Source: Candidatus Poribacteria bacterium
GTDB taxonomy: Bacteria; Poribacteria; WGA-4E; WGA-3G
Length of the DNA: 64,000 nucleotides
Direction of reading: 5' to 3'
NCBI GenBank assembly: GCA_022821065.1
Contig: JAJEEK010000065.1
Coordinates: forward strand, 1 to 64,000
The first letter of the stretch is position 1. Each line of letters opens with the position of its first letter. Shown here in pieces: positions 19,163 to 28,216 of the stretch. The notes under the pieces are model-generated. The model did not search any database. It was not told the origin of the DNA and saw nothing but the letters and a program-made list of their open reading frames with translations. The position numbers and the translations under genes are program-made.

Positions 19163-20122
19163 TTACGCCTCTGTTCCTTCTGTTCGCAATACCACGTAGC
19201 TCCGATACCGTTCTGTGTGTATCTCACCGGCTGCAACAGCATCTTGAATTGCACAATCGGGTTCGGCAACGTGCGCGCAATCGTTGAATTTACAACCGCC
19301 GAGATAAGGTTCCATTTCGGGGAAATAGTATTCGAGGTATTCTGTGTCAACCCCCCATAAACCGATCTCTCGGATGCCGGGCGTGTCTGCGACCTCGCCA
19401 CCAATTTCCAGTGGAAAGAGTTCAACGAGCGTCGTCGTATGCCGTCCTTTTTGGGTTTTGAGACCGACCTCGCCTATTCGCAAACCTAAATCCGGTTGGA
19501 TCGCGTTCAGCAGGCTCGATTTTCCGACCCCCGATGCTCCGACAATGACGCTGAATTGATCTTTCAAGACGCGTCGAAGCGCGTCAAGACTTTCAGGTCT
19601 ATGGATACTGGTATAGAGGACCTGATATCCCAATTTCTCATAATTGGTAAATGTTGTGGCGAATTCTTCGCGTTCGGCAATATTGGCTAAGTCCATCTTA
19701 TTCAGACATATCGTTGCTTCCATTTCTCCTGCCTCCGCTAAGATGAGGAACCTGTCGAGTGTCCGAAAGTTGAGGGGGGGCATGCGTGTAGAGCCAACGA
19801 CTACGATTTGGTCTGCGTTGGCAACAATGACCTGTTCAATGTCGTCCTGTCTGCCTGCGTATTGTCGTGAAAACTTCGTCTTGCGGGGCAAAATCTCCTC
19901 TACCACGCCTTCTTCGGGGTCCAATTGCGTGAAGATAACTTGGTCGCCCACAGCAACCGGATCGGCGTATATTCTGCGTCCTGTTTCTGAACGTCGTCTC
20001 CGTTTGAGTGTGCCACGTAGTGTGCATCGCAAGACAATATCACCGTGCTGAACATCATAAAATCCTGTTCGTGCGCGAATAACTCTGCCTTGTTCATGTG
20101 TAAGGATAAGTGCCACCCCCAA
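19163..20122 (-). CDS. rsgA: Ribosome small-subunit maturation GTPase RsgA
   Basis: Circularly permuted GTPase that checks late 30S maturation. Order of motifs confirms permutation: an N-terminal OB fold (GRVIRARTGFYDV), then G4 NKMD (residues 141-144), then the P-loop GASGVGKSS (195-203), then G3 DTPG in VADTPGIREIGLWG, then the zinc knuckle CKFNDCAHVAEPDC. 319 residues is typical. The start is uncertain: TTG 20122 or GTG 20116, both just downstream of the preceding gene's stop; the N-terminus before GRVIRA is not conserved. Tightly spaced (7 bp) behind the isomerase-like gene, suggesting co-transcription. Confidence 0.93.
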   Translation of the reverse strand: MGVALILTHEQGRVIRARTGFYDVQHGDIVLRCTLRGTLKRRRRSETGRRIYADPVAVGDQVIFTQLDPEEGVVEEILPRKTKFSRQYAGRQDDIEQVIVANADQIVVVGSTRMPPLNFRTLDRFLILAEAGEMEATICLNKMDLANIAEREEFATTFTNYEKLGYQVLYTSIHRPESLDALRRVLKDQFSVIVGASGVGKSSLLNAIQPDLGLRIGEVGLKTQKGRHTTTLVELFPLEIGGEVADTPGIREIGLWGVDTEYLEYYFPEMEPYLGGCKFNDCAHVAEPDCAIQDAVAAGEIHTERYRSYVVLRTEGTEA

Positions 20123-20129
20123 GGGTTTA

Positions 20130-20897
20130 TCAGATATAAGCCGTCATCGTTTTTAGAGCGGTTTCAATGTTTTCATCAAAGTTGTCGAATTTACATTCAC
20201 ATGAGACGCGTCCGTTGTATCCTGCTTTTCGGAGTGCAGTAAAAAAATCTGTAAAATCAAAATCGTCGTTTCCTGGGTAAGAACGTTTGACGGGTTCAGC
20301 GATATGGACATGCGCGAGCCATTCGGCAGCGTCAACGATATTTTGCATCGGTTCTTCTTCTTGCCAGACATGGTAGAGGTCTGCCACTGCTTTGATGCCT
20401 CGACGATTCACCTGTTTCGCCATCGCGACCCCATCAGCGACCGTGCGGAGGATGTTTCCTTCTCGCCAGCAGATCGGTTCAATCACGATAGTTATGCTGT
20501 GTGCTTCTGCGTGATCCGCCGCCATATCCAAAAACTCGGCGATTTGTGCCAAGGCGCGTTCCTCTGAGTAACCTTCCTCTATGTTTCGGGAACCACTGCT
20601 CCCATAAACAATAACTTCTCCACCAATTTCGTTGGCTCTACGACAAGCAGTTTGCACATAGCGTGATAAGCGCGGGAGGTCAACGGTTTTACCCACCACG
20701 CGTAGGTCGCCAGGAATAAACCCAGCGTATGCCTCAGGCTTTAGCGGTGATTTCGCCACTTGCTCTCGAATTTTCTGAAATTCGGTTTCGTCCGACTCGG
20801 GTATCAACGCCGAGCGTACCCCCGGTTCAATGTAATCATATCCGACTTCTGCCAGCCGATTAACGTTTTCCAAACCGGTACAGATCCCAAATCGCAT
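20130..20897 (-). CDS. Sugar phosphate isomerase/epimerase-like TIM barrel
   Basis: AP-endonuclease-2/xylose-isomerase-like family of 255 residues. Metal-ligand positions are seen in IVIEPICW (Glu), AVADLYHVW (Asp and His), HVHIAEPVKR (His) and SCECKF near the end (Glu). Members isomerise or epimerise keto sugars or inositols, and many remain unassigned. GGAGG sits 7 bases before ATG 20897. Neighbours rsgA and uppS do not reveal a pathway. Confidence 0.85.
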   Translation of the reverse strand: MRFGICTGLENVNRLAEVGYDYIEPGVRSALIPESDETEFQKIREQVAKSPLKPEAYAGFIPGDLRVVGKTVDLPRLSRYVQTACRRANEIGGEVIVYGSSGSRNIEEGYSEERALAQIAEFLDMAADHAEAHSITIVIEPICWREGNILRTVADGVAMAKQVNRRGIKAVADLYHVWQEEEPMQNIVDAAEWLAHVHIAEPVKRSYPGNDDFDFTDFFTALRKAGYNGRVSCECKFDNFDENIETALKTMTAYI

Positions 20898-20963
20898 GCG
20901 TCCCCTCCTTCTTACAGGTATGTTTAGAGGTGATAATAGATAGGTGTTTTTATTTTCTTGTCT

Positions 20964-21767
20964 CTATTTTCCAAATCGGCGTTTACGTTCACTGTAGGCG
21001 CGTAATGCGCGGAGAAAGTCGATTTTACGGAACGATGGCCAATACGTATCACAGAAATAGAATTCTGAGTAGACGCTCTGCCAGAGGAGGAACCCTGAGA
21101 GCCTAACCTCGCCGCTCGTGCGAATGATTAACTCCGGATCCGGCAGATTTGAAGTGTATAGATATGGATTAATCTTATCTACAGTGAGTTCGTCTGCAAT
21201 TTGCCGAATCGATTTTCCGGTTTCACTCTCCGCTTTGAGGTGTCCGCGAAAAGCCTCGATAATTTCTTCGCGTCCACCGTAAGCCACAGCGACATTGAGG
21301 ATGAATTTTTCGTAGTTTCGCGTCGCTTCTTCTGCCGCTCGAATCGCTTCTTGAAGGCTCGGTGGTAACAGTTCTATCTGTCCCATTGCTCGGACTTTAA
21401 TCTTATTTGTGTGGAGTCCTTCAATCGTGGTGAGTTCACGCATCTTGCGTTCAATAAGCCCAAGAATACCTTCAACTTCATGTGCTGCACGTTTGAAGTT
21501 ATCAATCGAGAAAATCCATATTGAGAAGATCTCGACCCCGAGTTCGTCGCACCAATGAAGCACCTCTTCTAATTTGTCTGCGCCTTCATAGTGTCCTTTA
21601 ATGATATCGTCGAGTCCGCTGGCTTTCGCGTAACGGCGATTGCCATCAAGGATAACCCCGATATGACGTGGTATGTTCCACGTGTTCGCTTCGGACTCCA
21701 ATCGTCGTTGATAGGCATTATAAAAAAATTTTTCAATTCGATTTTTCATCGCGCGGAGCGGCTTCAT
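20964..21767 (-). CDS. uppS: Isoprenyl (undecaprenyl) diphosphate synthase
   Basis: Cis-prenyltransferase making the C50-C55 lipid carrier for cell-wall and polysaccharide synthesis. The catalytic Asp is in HIGVILDGNRRYAK, with IFSIDNFKR and the diphosphate-binding LIIRTSGEVRLSGFLLWQ and SEFYFCDTYWP. DGNRRYA in place of the usual DGNGRWA, and the general spacing, resemble the archaeal/actinobacterial branch. I take ATG 21767, preceded by GGAGG with an 8-base spacer, rather than the longer frame to 21803. A TTGTTT-17 bp-TATAAT promoter is at 21840-21868. Confidence 0.92.
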   Translation of the reverse strand: MKPLRAMKNRIEKFFYNAYQRRLESEANTWNIPRHIGVILDGNRRYAKASGLDDIIKGHYEGADKLEEVLHWCDELGVEIFSIWIFSIDNFKRAAHEVEGILGLIERKMRELTTIEGLHTNKIKVRAMGQIELLPPSLQEAIRAAEEATRNYEKFILNVAVAYGGREEIIEAFRGHLKAESETGKSIRQIADELTVDKINPYLYTSNLPDPELIIRTSGEVRLSGFLLWQSVYSEFYFCDTYWPSFRKIDFLRALRAYSERKRRFGK

Positions 21768-21839
21768 TATGTGTGCCTCCTGATCTGCGCTCGTAAATGG
21801 CAATTACAGTGCAGCTTACAAATCCATATTACAAATTCT

Positions 21840-21868
21840 ATTATAGCACGGGAGAGTTGTTAAAACAA
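21840..21868 (-). promoter_or_regulatory. Sigma70 promoter of uppS
   Basis: Minus strand: TTGTTT (21863-21868), 17-bp spacer, TATAAT (21840-21845), about 70 bp upstream of the uppS start. Confidence 0.55.
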
Positions 21869-21948
21869 AGTCTATTTTCTAATGTCGCTTCGGTTGCGTA
21901 GCATTTTTGAATCTATCGTCAAATTATGGCTTTAAAAGTTTTAAGGAT

Positions 21949-21977
21949 TGACACAGGACAGTGATTGTGATAAATTT
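21949..21977 (+). promoter_or_regulatory. Possible promoter of the DUF6785-like gene
   Basis: TTGACA (21949-21954) and TAAATT (21972-21977) with a 17-bp spacer. The -10 box is imperfect, and the start codon is about 115 bp downstream. Confidence 0.4.
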
Positions 21978-22094
21978 GTTGAAATATATCTACCGGTGTA
22001 TTGCAAAGTATTCCTCTGAAAAATCACTATTTGTCTCTCGGTTCATCTCGGAACTCATAGAAATCGTTTCTTGTTTACTGGAGTTGCCCTTTAT

Positions 22095-24059
22095 ATGGAA
22101 GTTGGAACTTCCCCAACATTAGCATCATCACAAGTTCCCGCCCACGGTGTTACACTGAAATCTATTCTTCTTGCCGTTATCCTGATACCGATTAACTGCT
22201 ATTGGGTCATTGAGATGGAGGTGATTCGGTATTCGGGGCACCCTGTGACGATCTCCCTCTTCTTCAATGTAATTTTCAGCCTGTTTGTGGTTATCGGTGT
22301 GAACCAGTTATTGCGCCGCTTCATACCAAACTTGGCGTTGGCGCAGAGCGAGTTGGTGATTGTGTATCTGATGCTTTCCATCGCCTCTGGTATTACCGGA
22401 CACGATATGCTTGAAATTTTGGTGCCGATGTTAGGCCACGCCTTTCGCTTTGCGACTCCGGAAAACGAGTGGCAGCAGCTATTTGTACCATTTCTCCCTG
22501 AATGGCTTACCGTTAGCGATACATTACTCTTAAACGGCTATTATGAGGGTGAGTTACCGCTTTATACCGCCGACACACTGCTCCGATGGGCAATACCCGT
22601 TCTTTGGTGGACTGCCTTTATTACTGTGTTGGTTTTCGGCATGCTTTGCATCAATATAATCGTCCGAAAACAGTGGATTGAGCACGAAAAATTAAGTTAT
22701 CCAATCATTCAACTCCCACTCCAGTTGACGGAGACCCCGCGGAATCATCTTTTTCAAAACAAGTTAATGTGGCTCGGTTTTGGCATTGCGGGAGCACTTG
22801 CCCTCTGGAACGGACTCAATTTTTTGTATCCGATCTTACCAGAATTCCGAACCCGTGTGCGGAGTTTTCAGATTTTTACGGAGAGCCCATGGAACGCGAT
22901 GGGGAGCATACCGTTTTCGCTCTATCCGTTTGCCATCGGACTTGGGTTCTTTATTCCACTTGACCTGTCATTTTCCTGCTGGTTTTTCTTCTGGTATTGG
23001 CGGTTGATGCGTGTGCTCGGTGCCGCACTCGGATTACGTGTTCTGCCTCGCTTTCCGTATATGAATGAGCAAGCGTCAGGGGGGTACCTTGCGCTCTGTG
23101 TTTTAGCGATTTGGGCAAGCCGTAGGCATCTATTACATGTTGGGAGAAGCGTTGCGGGGATTACGATCGGAAAAGATGACGCTATCGACAAAACGTCGGA
23201 ACCGATGTCCTATCGCGCTGCGACAATTGGCCTTATTGCTGCGATGATATTCCTTGTCCTTTTCTGCTACTACGGGGGGGCGGAGCTTTGGGTGATGTTT
23301 ACCTTTTTCGTTATCTATTATATGATTTCGATCGCCGTGACGCGGATGCGTGCCGAGCTCGGTACCCCTGTACACGACTTGCACTATTCCGGTCCTGATG
23401 AAATTTTAACTCGGACAGTCGGGACACGCCGATTAGGTAGAGATAACTTGATTATGTTCTCAATGTTTTGGTTCATCAATCGTGCGTATCGAAGCCATCC
23501 AATGCCGCATCAGTTGGAGGGCTTTAAGATCGTGGAACGGACGAACATGACGATGCACCGTATCGTCTTTGCCTTAGTGCTTGCGACTGTTTTGGGGTCT
23601 CTGGCAGGATTTTGGGCGTTAATTGATCGCGGTTACCGTCTTGGAATGGAGGTACGCGCTTATTCGCCTTCTTTGAGTGCTTTCGGAATAGAGCCGTATC
23701 GCCGGCTCGCCGGATGGTTACAAGCACCAGAAGAGACACGCATCGCTGAGAGTGGGTTTATGGGCATCGGTTTCCTGCTGACAACAGTTCTGATGTTCTT
23801 TCGGATGCGATTTGTCTGGTGGCCCTTTCATCCCGCTGGATTTGCTATCTCTACAAGTTGGGGGATGAATGTTACGTGGAGCTGCCTTTTTATGAGTTGG
23901 CTTATCAAATGGTTGATCCTTCAATACGGTGGTGTCGTTCGACACCGGAAGGTAGCCCCCTTCTTTTTAGGCTTGATCTTAGGAGAGTTTACTATCGGTA
24001 GTCTCTGGACAATCTTTGGCATTATCGCTGGGATTCCGACCTACGGTTTCTGGGTCTGA
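22095..24059 (+). CDS. Polytopic membrane protein, DUF6785/OPT-like
   Basis: About 650 residues with roughly 14 hydrophobic segments, for example LLAVILIPINCYWVIEM, ISLFFNVIFSLFVVIGV, AIPVLWWTAFITVLVFGML and TIGLIAAMIFLVLFCYY. The pattern, including ALAQSELVIVYLMLSIASGITGHDM, the WIEHEKLSYPIIQLPLQLTE loop and the AWGMN-like ISTSWGMNVTW near the end, is what I associate with DUF6784/DUF6785 proteins, distantly like oligopeptide transporters. I start it at ATG 22095; the open frame continues to a TTG at 22071 with no better ribosome site. Transport substrate unknown. Convergent with the degenerate P-type ATPase 13 bp away. Confidence 0.75.
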   Translation: MEVGTSPTLASSQVPAHGVTLKSILLAVILIPINCYWVIEMEVIRYSGHPVTISLFFNVIFSLFVVIGVNQLLRRFIPNLALAQSELVIVYLMLSIASGITGHDMLEILVPMLGHAFRFATPENEWQQLFVPFLPEWLTVSDTLLLNGYYEGELPLYTADTLLRWAIPVLWWTAFITVLVFGMLCINIIVRKQWIEHEKLSYPIIQLPLQLTETPRNHLFQNKLMWLGFGIAGALALWNGLNFLYPILPEFRTRVRSFQIFTESPWNAMGSIPFSLYPFAIGLGFFIPLDLSFSCWFFFWYWRLMRVLGAALGLRVLPRFPYMNEQASGGYLALCVLAIWASRRHLLHVGRSVAGITIGKDDAIDKTSEPMSYRAATIGLIAAMIFLVLFCYYGGAELWVMFTFFVIYYMISIAVTRMRAELGTPVHDLHYSGPDEILTRTVGTRRLGRDNLIMFSMFWFINRAYRSHPMPHQLEGFKIVERTNMTMHRIVFALVLATVLGSLAGFWALIDRGYRLGMEVRAYSPSLSAFGIEPYRRLAGWLQAPEETRIAESGFMGIGFLLTTVLMFFRMRFVWWPFHPAGFAISTSWGMNVTWSCLFMSWLIKWLILQYGGVVRHRKVAPFFLGLILGEFTIGSLWTIFGIIAGIPTYGFWV

Positions 24060-24072
24060 TCCTTACTGAACC

Positions 24073-26940
24073 TCAATCTTCATCGGGATGTGAATTTATT
24101 GCCAGATTTAACGGCAATAGGAGCAACGTCAGACTAAATAGGAGTGTCCATTGCCATTCCCATTTCAGAGGCACCATTCCCAAAAATTGCCCGATAGGTT
24201 CAACATAGAGGGTTACCAAATGAAGGACGATAATCACGCCAGAGATGAACAGGAGCCATGGGTTTGCCACAATCCTTTGAAATAGTGGTTCCCAGGAGTA
24301 GCGCAGCGCTTGCCAGCAGGTTGCTAACTGTGTAAAAATCAGTGTGGTACAGGCTGCTGTTCGCGCCACCGCTATATCCGCTGAATTTGAATTCCCATCA
24401 ATTCCGTCAGAGAACACATCCCTCATTAATGTTGAGATGCCAATTGTGTCCGACAACGCAGTAGAACGCCATAACATAAAAAAGAACGGAATAATCGTCA
24501 TGAGGCTGATTGTGACAGAACGGCAAATAATATCGACCCCTGTTGTTTTTGAAAGGAAGCGCGGCCTTGTAGAGGTGGAAGGACGATGGTATCTTTCTTC
24601 AGCGAATATTCTTTCCGTGCCTATGCCTAATGCGGGTAATACGGTTGAAAGCAATTGCACCCAGATAATTTGTGTGAGTGTTAATGGCATCGGCATTTCA
24701 TAAAAATAGTGTAGTACCGTCCCGAGCGTAAGTGTGAAAAGGAGTGAGAGTGTACAGGAAAGATTCCAACGTAAAAAGCCTGATGTGTTACGGTACGCCT
24801 CTCGGGCATGAAGCAGCGCATCCTTTACGGCTTGGAAACCTTTGTTGTTAATTAATCCGTCGGCAGCAGCTTGTACAATGTGTGAGGCATGCCCCTTATT
24901 AGCAAGGGTTATATCAGCAACATTCATCGCCCGTAGATCCGTCCTATTTTGACCCAAGAACCCGACAGCATGACCTTGGCGTTTCAGACTCAGAACGATG
25001 TTTCGACGTTGGTCCCAAGTTGGTTGCGAATACGCCAACCAACTTGCTGTTTCTGTGTCAATTTGTTCACGCGGGACTGCCTCAAGTTCTGCACTTGATG
25101 CGACTGCTTTCCGGTTATGGATGAGACCGAGATCTTTTGCTAAATCAACTGTCTCTTGCTCACCGTTTTCAGAAATGAGGATAATCTTAAGACCGGTATC
25201 AAGACTGGATTTCAAAACTATTTTTGTCTCTTCATCATTGCTCACAGAGAAACTTATGAATCCTAAAAAGATAGGATTGTCTTCCATCTCTTGGGGTTTC
25301 AGAATGACATCAGAGGAGTGGAAAGCGACACCGTAGACTTGGGCTTTCGTGTTAAGCAGATAGTCTATGACTTTATCATACATTTCGTACTTGTCATCAA
25401 GCAAAGACGTAACTTCGCCGTTGACGAGGACATAACCGCAGGTATTAAGGACTGTCTGTGCATCTCCAAAAATAATATTGAGGTAGTCTTCCGGTGCTGA
25501 CTCGAACACTTGCATCTGGTATCCATAGTGTAGTGTGTATGGATAGGCATCCACTAATGGAAGTTTAGTCTTGATACTATCAAGTTGGTAGCCGAGTCGT
25601 TCCATGTTTTTTTGAATTGTGGTTTTTGCGGACGGGGTTGACTCGTTAGTATCGGATTCGGATGCGGTTGTATTCTTGGCAGCGGTTGCGTTATCTATAC
25701 CTTGACCGCCAGAGGTGCCGAGTCCAGCAGTGAATATCAAGTGCGGTGCACCTTGTGGAATCTTCGCATTAGACGGTATTGCTGAAATCGCTTTTTGCCG
25801 TTCCGTAGGTGAGAGATCTTTTAAAGAATCCAACCACGTTTCCCATGTATTACCATCAACGAGTTGCTCATCAACAAAAATGTTAGAGATTGTGAGGGAA
25901 CGTGTTGTCGCGAGCCCGTTTTCATTTGCACAAAAGGTGGTGATGCGACTCAACTTCTCAAGACTATGTGAGTTACGCAGCGCGAGCCCTTTTTCCATCA
26001 ACTTTTGGGCGTGCTTAGAGAATGACAATCGGAGCAGTCCAACAACATCATAAGGTGCGAAGGCGATGGCGAATAGCAGCCCCAAATGAATTAGGGACTG
26101 CCAATCAGTTGTTTGTTTCTGGTATTCAAACCACCAACCGATTGCTACAACGATAGCTCCGACGACAATGCCTGCTATCTTTATTACCGTATGTAAGTCC
26201 TTTGTTTCGTTTTCAGCGAGGGTAGTTGCAGCAGACATCGGGTGTACGTCTTGACGCTGCTTCCATATTTCCAGTTGTGTTCCGGTCTTTACAACGATTG
26301 CGGATCCGTGTCCGGCTACGATGTATGTGCCGCCGAATGCCATATTGTTCTGCTTTTCTGGCGGTAAAGCAGCTTCTGAAAGATCCGCACTTGTTTTGTC
26401 TACCGGAACTTCAGTCCCGAAGATCGCAGATTCATCAGCCATCAACCCTTCGGATTCGATGATTCTCGCGTCAGCGGGGACGTAGTCCCCAGCGTTCAGT
26501 GAGAGGAGATCACCCGGTACAATGTCTTCTGGCGCACATTGTTCCAATTTCCCTTGTCGAATAACTCCAATGCTATGCACCATGAACCTGTTAATATCGG
26601 CATCTCGACTGTGGATCCGGTATACTGTCATATACGTTGAGGCAATGTGAATAATCAGAGCTGCTCCAACGACCCCTGTCGCGTGAAGGGTAACGCTACC
26701 GGACCCCCTGATCAATGAAACACTCAAGATGACCGTCGCGAGTAATAGAATAATAATGCGCCAGGTCAGCAAAGATCCCAGAAACGCTTGAATCGGAAAA
26801 ACCTTTTCCCTTGGACCGAACTTGTTAACACCATAGCGCGTTCTCGCATTCGCATAGGCTTCCGCACTCAGGCCCTGCTCCATATTAGAATCAAATTTGT
26901 TCAATATTGACGCAATGTTTTCTGTATGAAAATTCGCCAT
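24073..26940 (-). CDS. Degenerate (pseudo-enzyme) P-type ATPase homologue
   Basis: A full-length 955-residue frame with P-type ATPase layout: N-terminal GLSAEAYANARTRYGVNKFG, paired helices at residues 57-75 and 87-108, actuator domain with VPGDLLSLNAGDYVPADARI (141-160), helices near 252-270 and 283-300, phosphorylation/nucleotide domain, then six C-terminal helices. The catalytic residues are gone. DKTGT is CANENG (337-342), TGES is FGTE (174-177), TM4 PEGL is PYDV (296-299), TGDH is SENG (590-593), TGDGVND is LGQNRTD (662-668), and TM6 TDGLPAL is STVLPAL. The actuator fold and helices persist without a frameshift or stop, so the chain seems maintained for a non-pumping role. Ion transport is very unlikely. 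Confidence 0.85.
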   Translation of the reverse strand: MANFHTENIASILNKFDSNMEQGLSAEAYANARTRYGVNKFGPREKVFPIQAFLGSLLTWRIIILLLATVILSVSLIRGSGSVTLHATGVVGAALIIHIASTYMTVYRIHSRDADINRFMVHSIGVIRQGKLEQCAPEDIVPGDLLSLNAGDYVPADARIIESEGLMADESAIFGTEVPVDKTSADLSEAALPPEKQNNMAFGGTYIVAGHGSAIVVKTGTQLEIWKQRQDVHPMSAATTLAENETKDLHTVIKIAGIVVGAIVVAIGWWFEYQKQTTDWQSLIHLGLLFAIAFAPYDVVGLLRLSFSKHAQKLMEKGLALRNSHSLEKLSRITTFCANENGLATTRSLTISNIFVDEQLVDGNTWETWLDSLKDLSPTERQKAISAIPSNAKIPQGAPHLIFTAGLGTSGGQGIDNATAAKNTTASESDTNESTPSAKTTIQKNMERLGYQLDSIKTKLPLVDAYPYTLHYGYQMQVFESAPEDYLNIIFGDAQTVLNTCGYVLVNGEVTSLLDDKYEMYDKVIDYLLNTKAQVYGVAFHSSDVILKPQEMEDNPIFLGFISFSVSNDEETKIVLKSSLDTGLKIILISENGEQETVDLAKDLGLIHNRKAVASSAELEAVPREQIDTETASWLAYSQPTWDQRRNIVLSLKRQGHAVGFLGQNRTDLRAMNVADITLANKGHASHIVQAAADGLINNKGFQAVKDALLHAREAYRNTSGFLRWNLSCTLSLLFTLTLGTVLHYFYEMPMPLTLTQIIWVQLLSTVLPALGIGTERIFAEERYHRPSTSTRPRFLSKTTGVDIICRSVTISLMTIIPFFFMLWRSTALSDTIGISTLMRDVFSDGIDGNSNSADIAVARTAACTTLIFTQLATCWQALRYSWEPLFQRIVANPWLLFISGVIIVLHLVTLYVEPIGQFLGMVPLKWEWQWTLLFSLTLLLLPLNLAINSHPDED

Positions 26941-27088
26941 TTTCCTATCTTTCAGAGTCCTGGTTATCAGTACTCAGTACGGGCTGCGCCCTTTCAGTTA
27001 TCAGTCACTCCCTTGTGGCGGTTATTTTTTTACTACCACAATATACCTCTTTGACTGAGTACTATTACCCGATAACTAAAATACGGTT

Positions 27089-28018
27089 TCAGGCGTTCTC
27101 AATGTGAACGCTTGCACCATCAGCATCTGTCTTCAGGATTTTGATATCAGAGGCGATCTGATGCTTCTTGAAGGCAGATTGCATCTGTTCGGCTACCTGT
27201 TCTGTATGTTCCAGACAGTAGGCTGCAATGGTAGGCCCCGCGCCACTTAAAGCGACACTAAGGGCGCCAGCGGCGGTAGCAGCTTCTGCGACATCATTGA
27301 ACCCTGGAATCAGTGAAGTCCGGTACGGTTGGTGCAATCTATCTTTCATCGCAACGCCCAACATCTCAAATTGACCGGTGACGATACTGGCGATTAAGAG
27401 TGTACTCCGACTGGTGTTGTATACCGCATCGGCGAAACCTACCGATGTCGGCAGTACGTCTCGTGCCTGTTCTGTGGATAGCGGGAAATCTGGAATTGCG
27501 AGTGCAATAGAAAGTATAGGTGGGCACGGCAATCGAACCGTATGCACTTCCATGTTTTCTTGCGCTGAGACGACAAGACCGCCATATAATGAAGCCGCAA
27601 CATTATCTGGGTGTCCCTCTAATTCTGTAGCAAAGTTGAGGAGTTCCGCGTTGGAAAATGGCGTGCCGCAGAGCGCGTTTGCGGTTAGCAAACCACCGAG
27701 AATAGCCGTTCCACTGCCTCCCAAGCCACGGATCGCGGGGATCCCATTCTCTATTTCCAATTTGAAACCTTTCGGACGCTTGCTGCCGCTTCGGTCAAAA
27801 ACGAGTTCCACCGCTTGGAATGCTATATGCTCTGGTGTACTCGGTATTTTATCTGCATCGACCCCCTTAACGATGACCTGCGTCTCCGTTTCGGTGGTTT
27901 CTAACGTGACTTTGCTGTAGAGTTGCAGCGCAAGTCCTAACACGTCAAACCCGGGGCCGAGGTTTGTTGTACTGGCTGGGACACGTGCAGTCGCTTTTGG
28001 GTTAGAAAAACGAGGCAT
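27089..28018 (-). CDS. thrB: Homoserine kinase
   Basis: GHMP-kinase that phosphorylates homoserine on the threonine pathway. Motif 1 is ARVPASTTNLGPGFDVLGLAL (shortened here to its core PASTTNLGPGFD), the ATP-binding loop is IRGLGGSGTAILGG (usually GLGSSAA; here Gly-Ser-Gly) near residue 100, and motif 3 is ALSGAGPTIAAY. 309 residues is normal. AGGA precedes ATG 28018. An aminotransferase follows in the same direction upstream; other thr genes are not in the window. Confidence 0.94.
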   Translation of the reverse strand: MPRFSNPKATARVPASTTNLGPGFDVLGLALQLYSKVTLETTETETQVIVKGVDADKIPSTPEHIAFQAVELVFDRSGSKRPKGFKLEIENGIPAIRGLGGSGTAILGGLLTANALCGTPFSNAELLNFATELEGHPDNVAASLYGGLVVSAQENMEVHTVRLPCPPILSIALAIPDFPLSTEQARDVLPTSVGFADAVYNTSRSTLLIASIVTGQFEMLGVAMKDRLHQPYRTSLIPGFNDVAEAATAAGALSVALSGAGPTIAAYCLEHTEQVAEQMQSAFKKHQIASDIKILKTDADGASVHIENA

Positions 28019-28178
28019 ATAAAAAGTTCCTATTGAATTAGTTTTCAGTTTTCAGTTTTCATTACGCTGCGCTTTCATTTATCAGTTAAAGAGGTCTCTT
28101 ATAGCAGTAGCAGGAAAGGTCCCCCCTTATCCCCCTGAGCAGGGGAAACCACCACAAGGTCTTAACTGAGTACAGAAA

Positions 28179-28197
28179 GATTTTTCGGAGAAAAATC
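28179..28197. terminator. Hairpin between thrB and the aminotransferase
   Basis: GATTTTTC (28179-28186) and GAAAAATC (28190-28197) form a perfect 8-bp stem with a 3-base loop 20 bp after the aminotransferase stop. The arms themselves carry T/A runs, so it could act as a terminator for the minus-strand aminotransferase transcript; no separate T tract follows. Confidence 0.45.
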
Positions 28198-28216
28198 GTC
28201 CTGAAGACTTTTAAAG

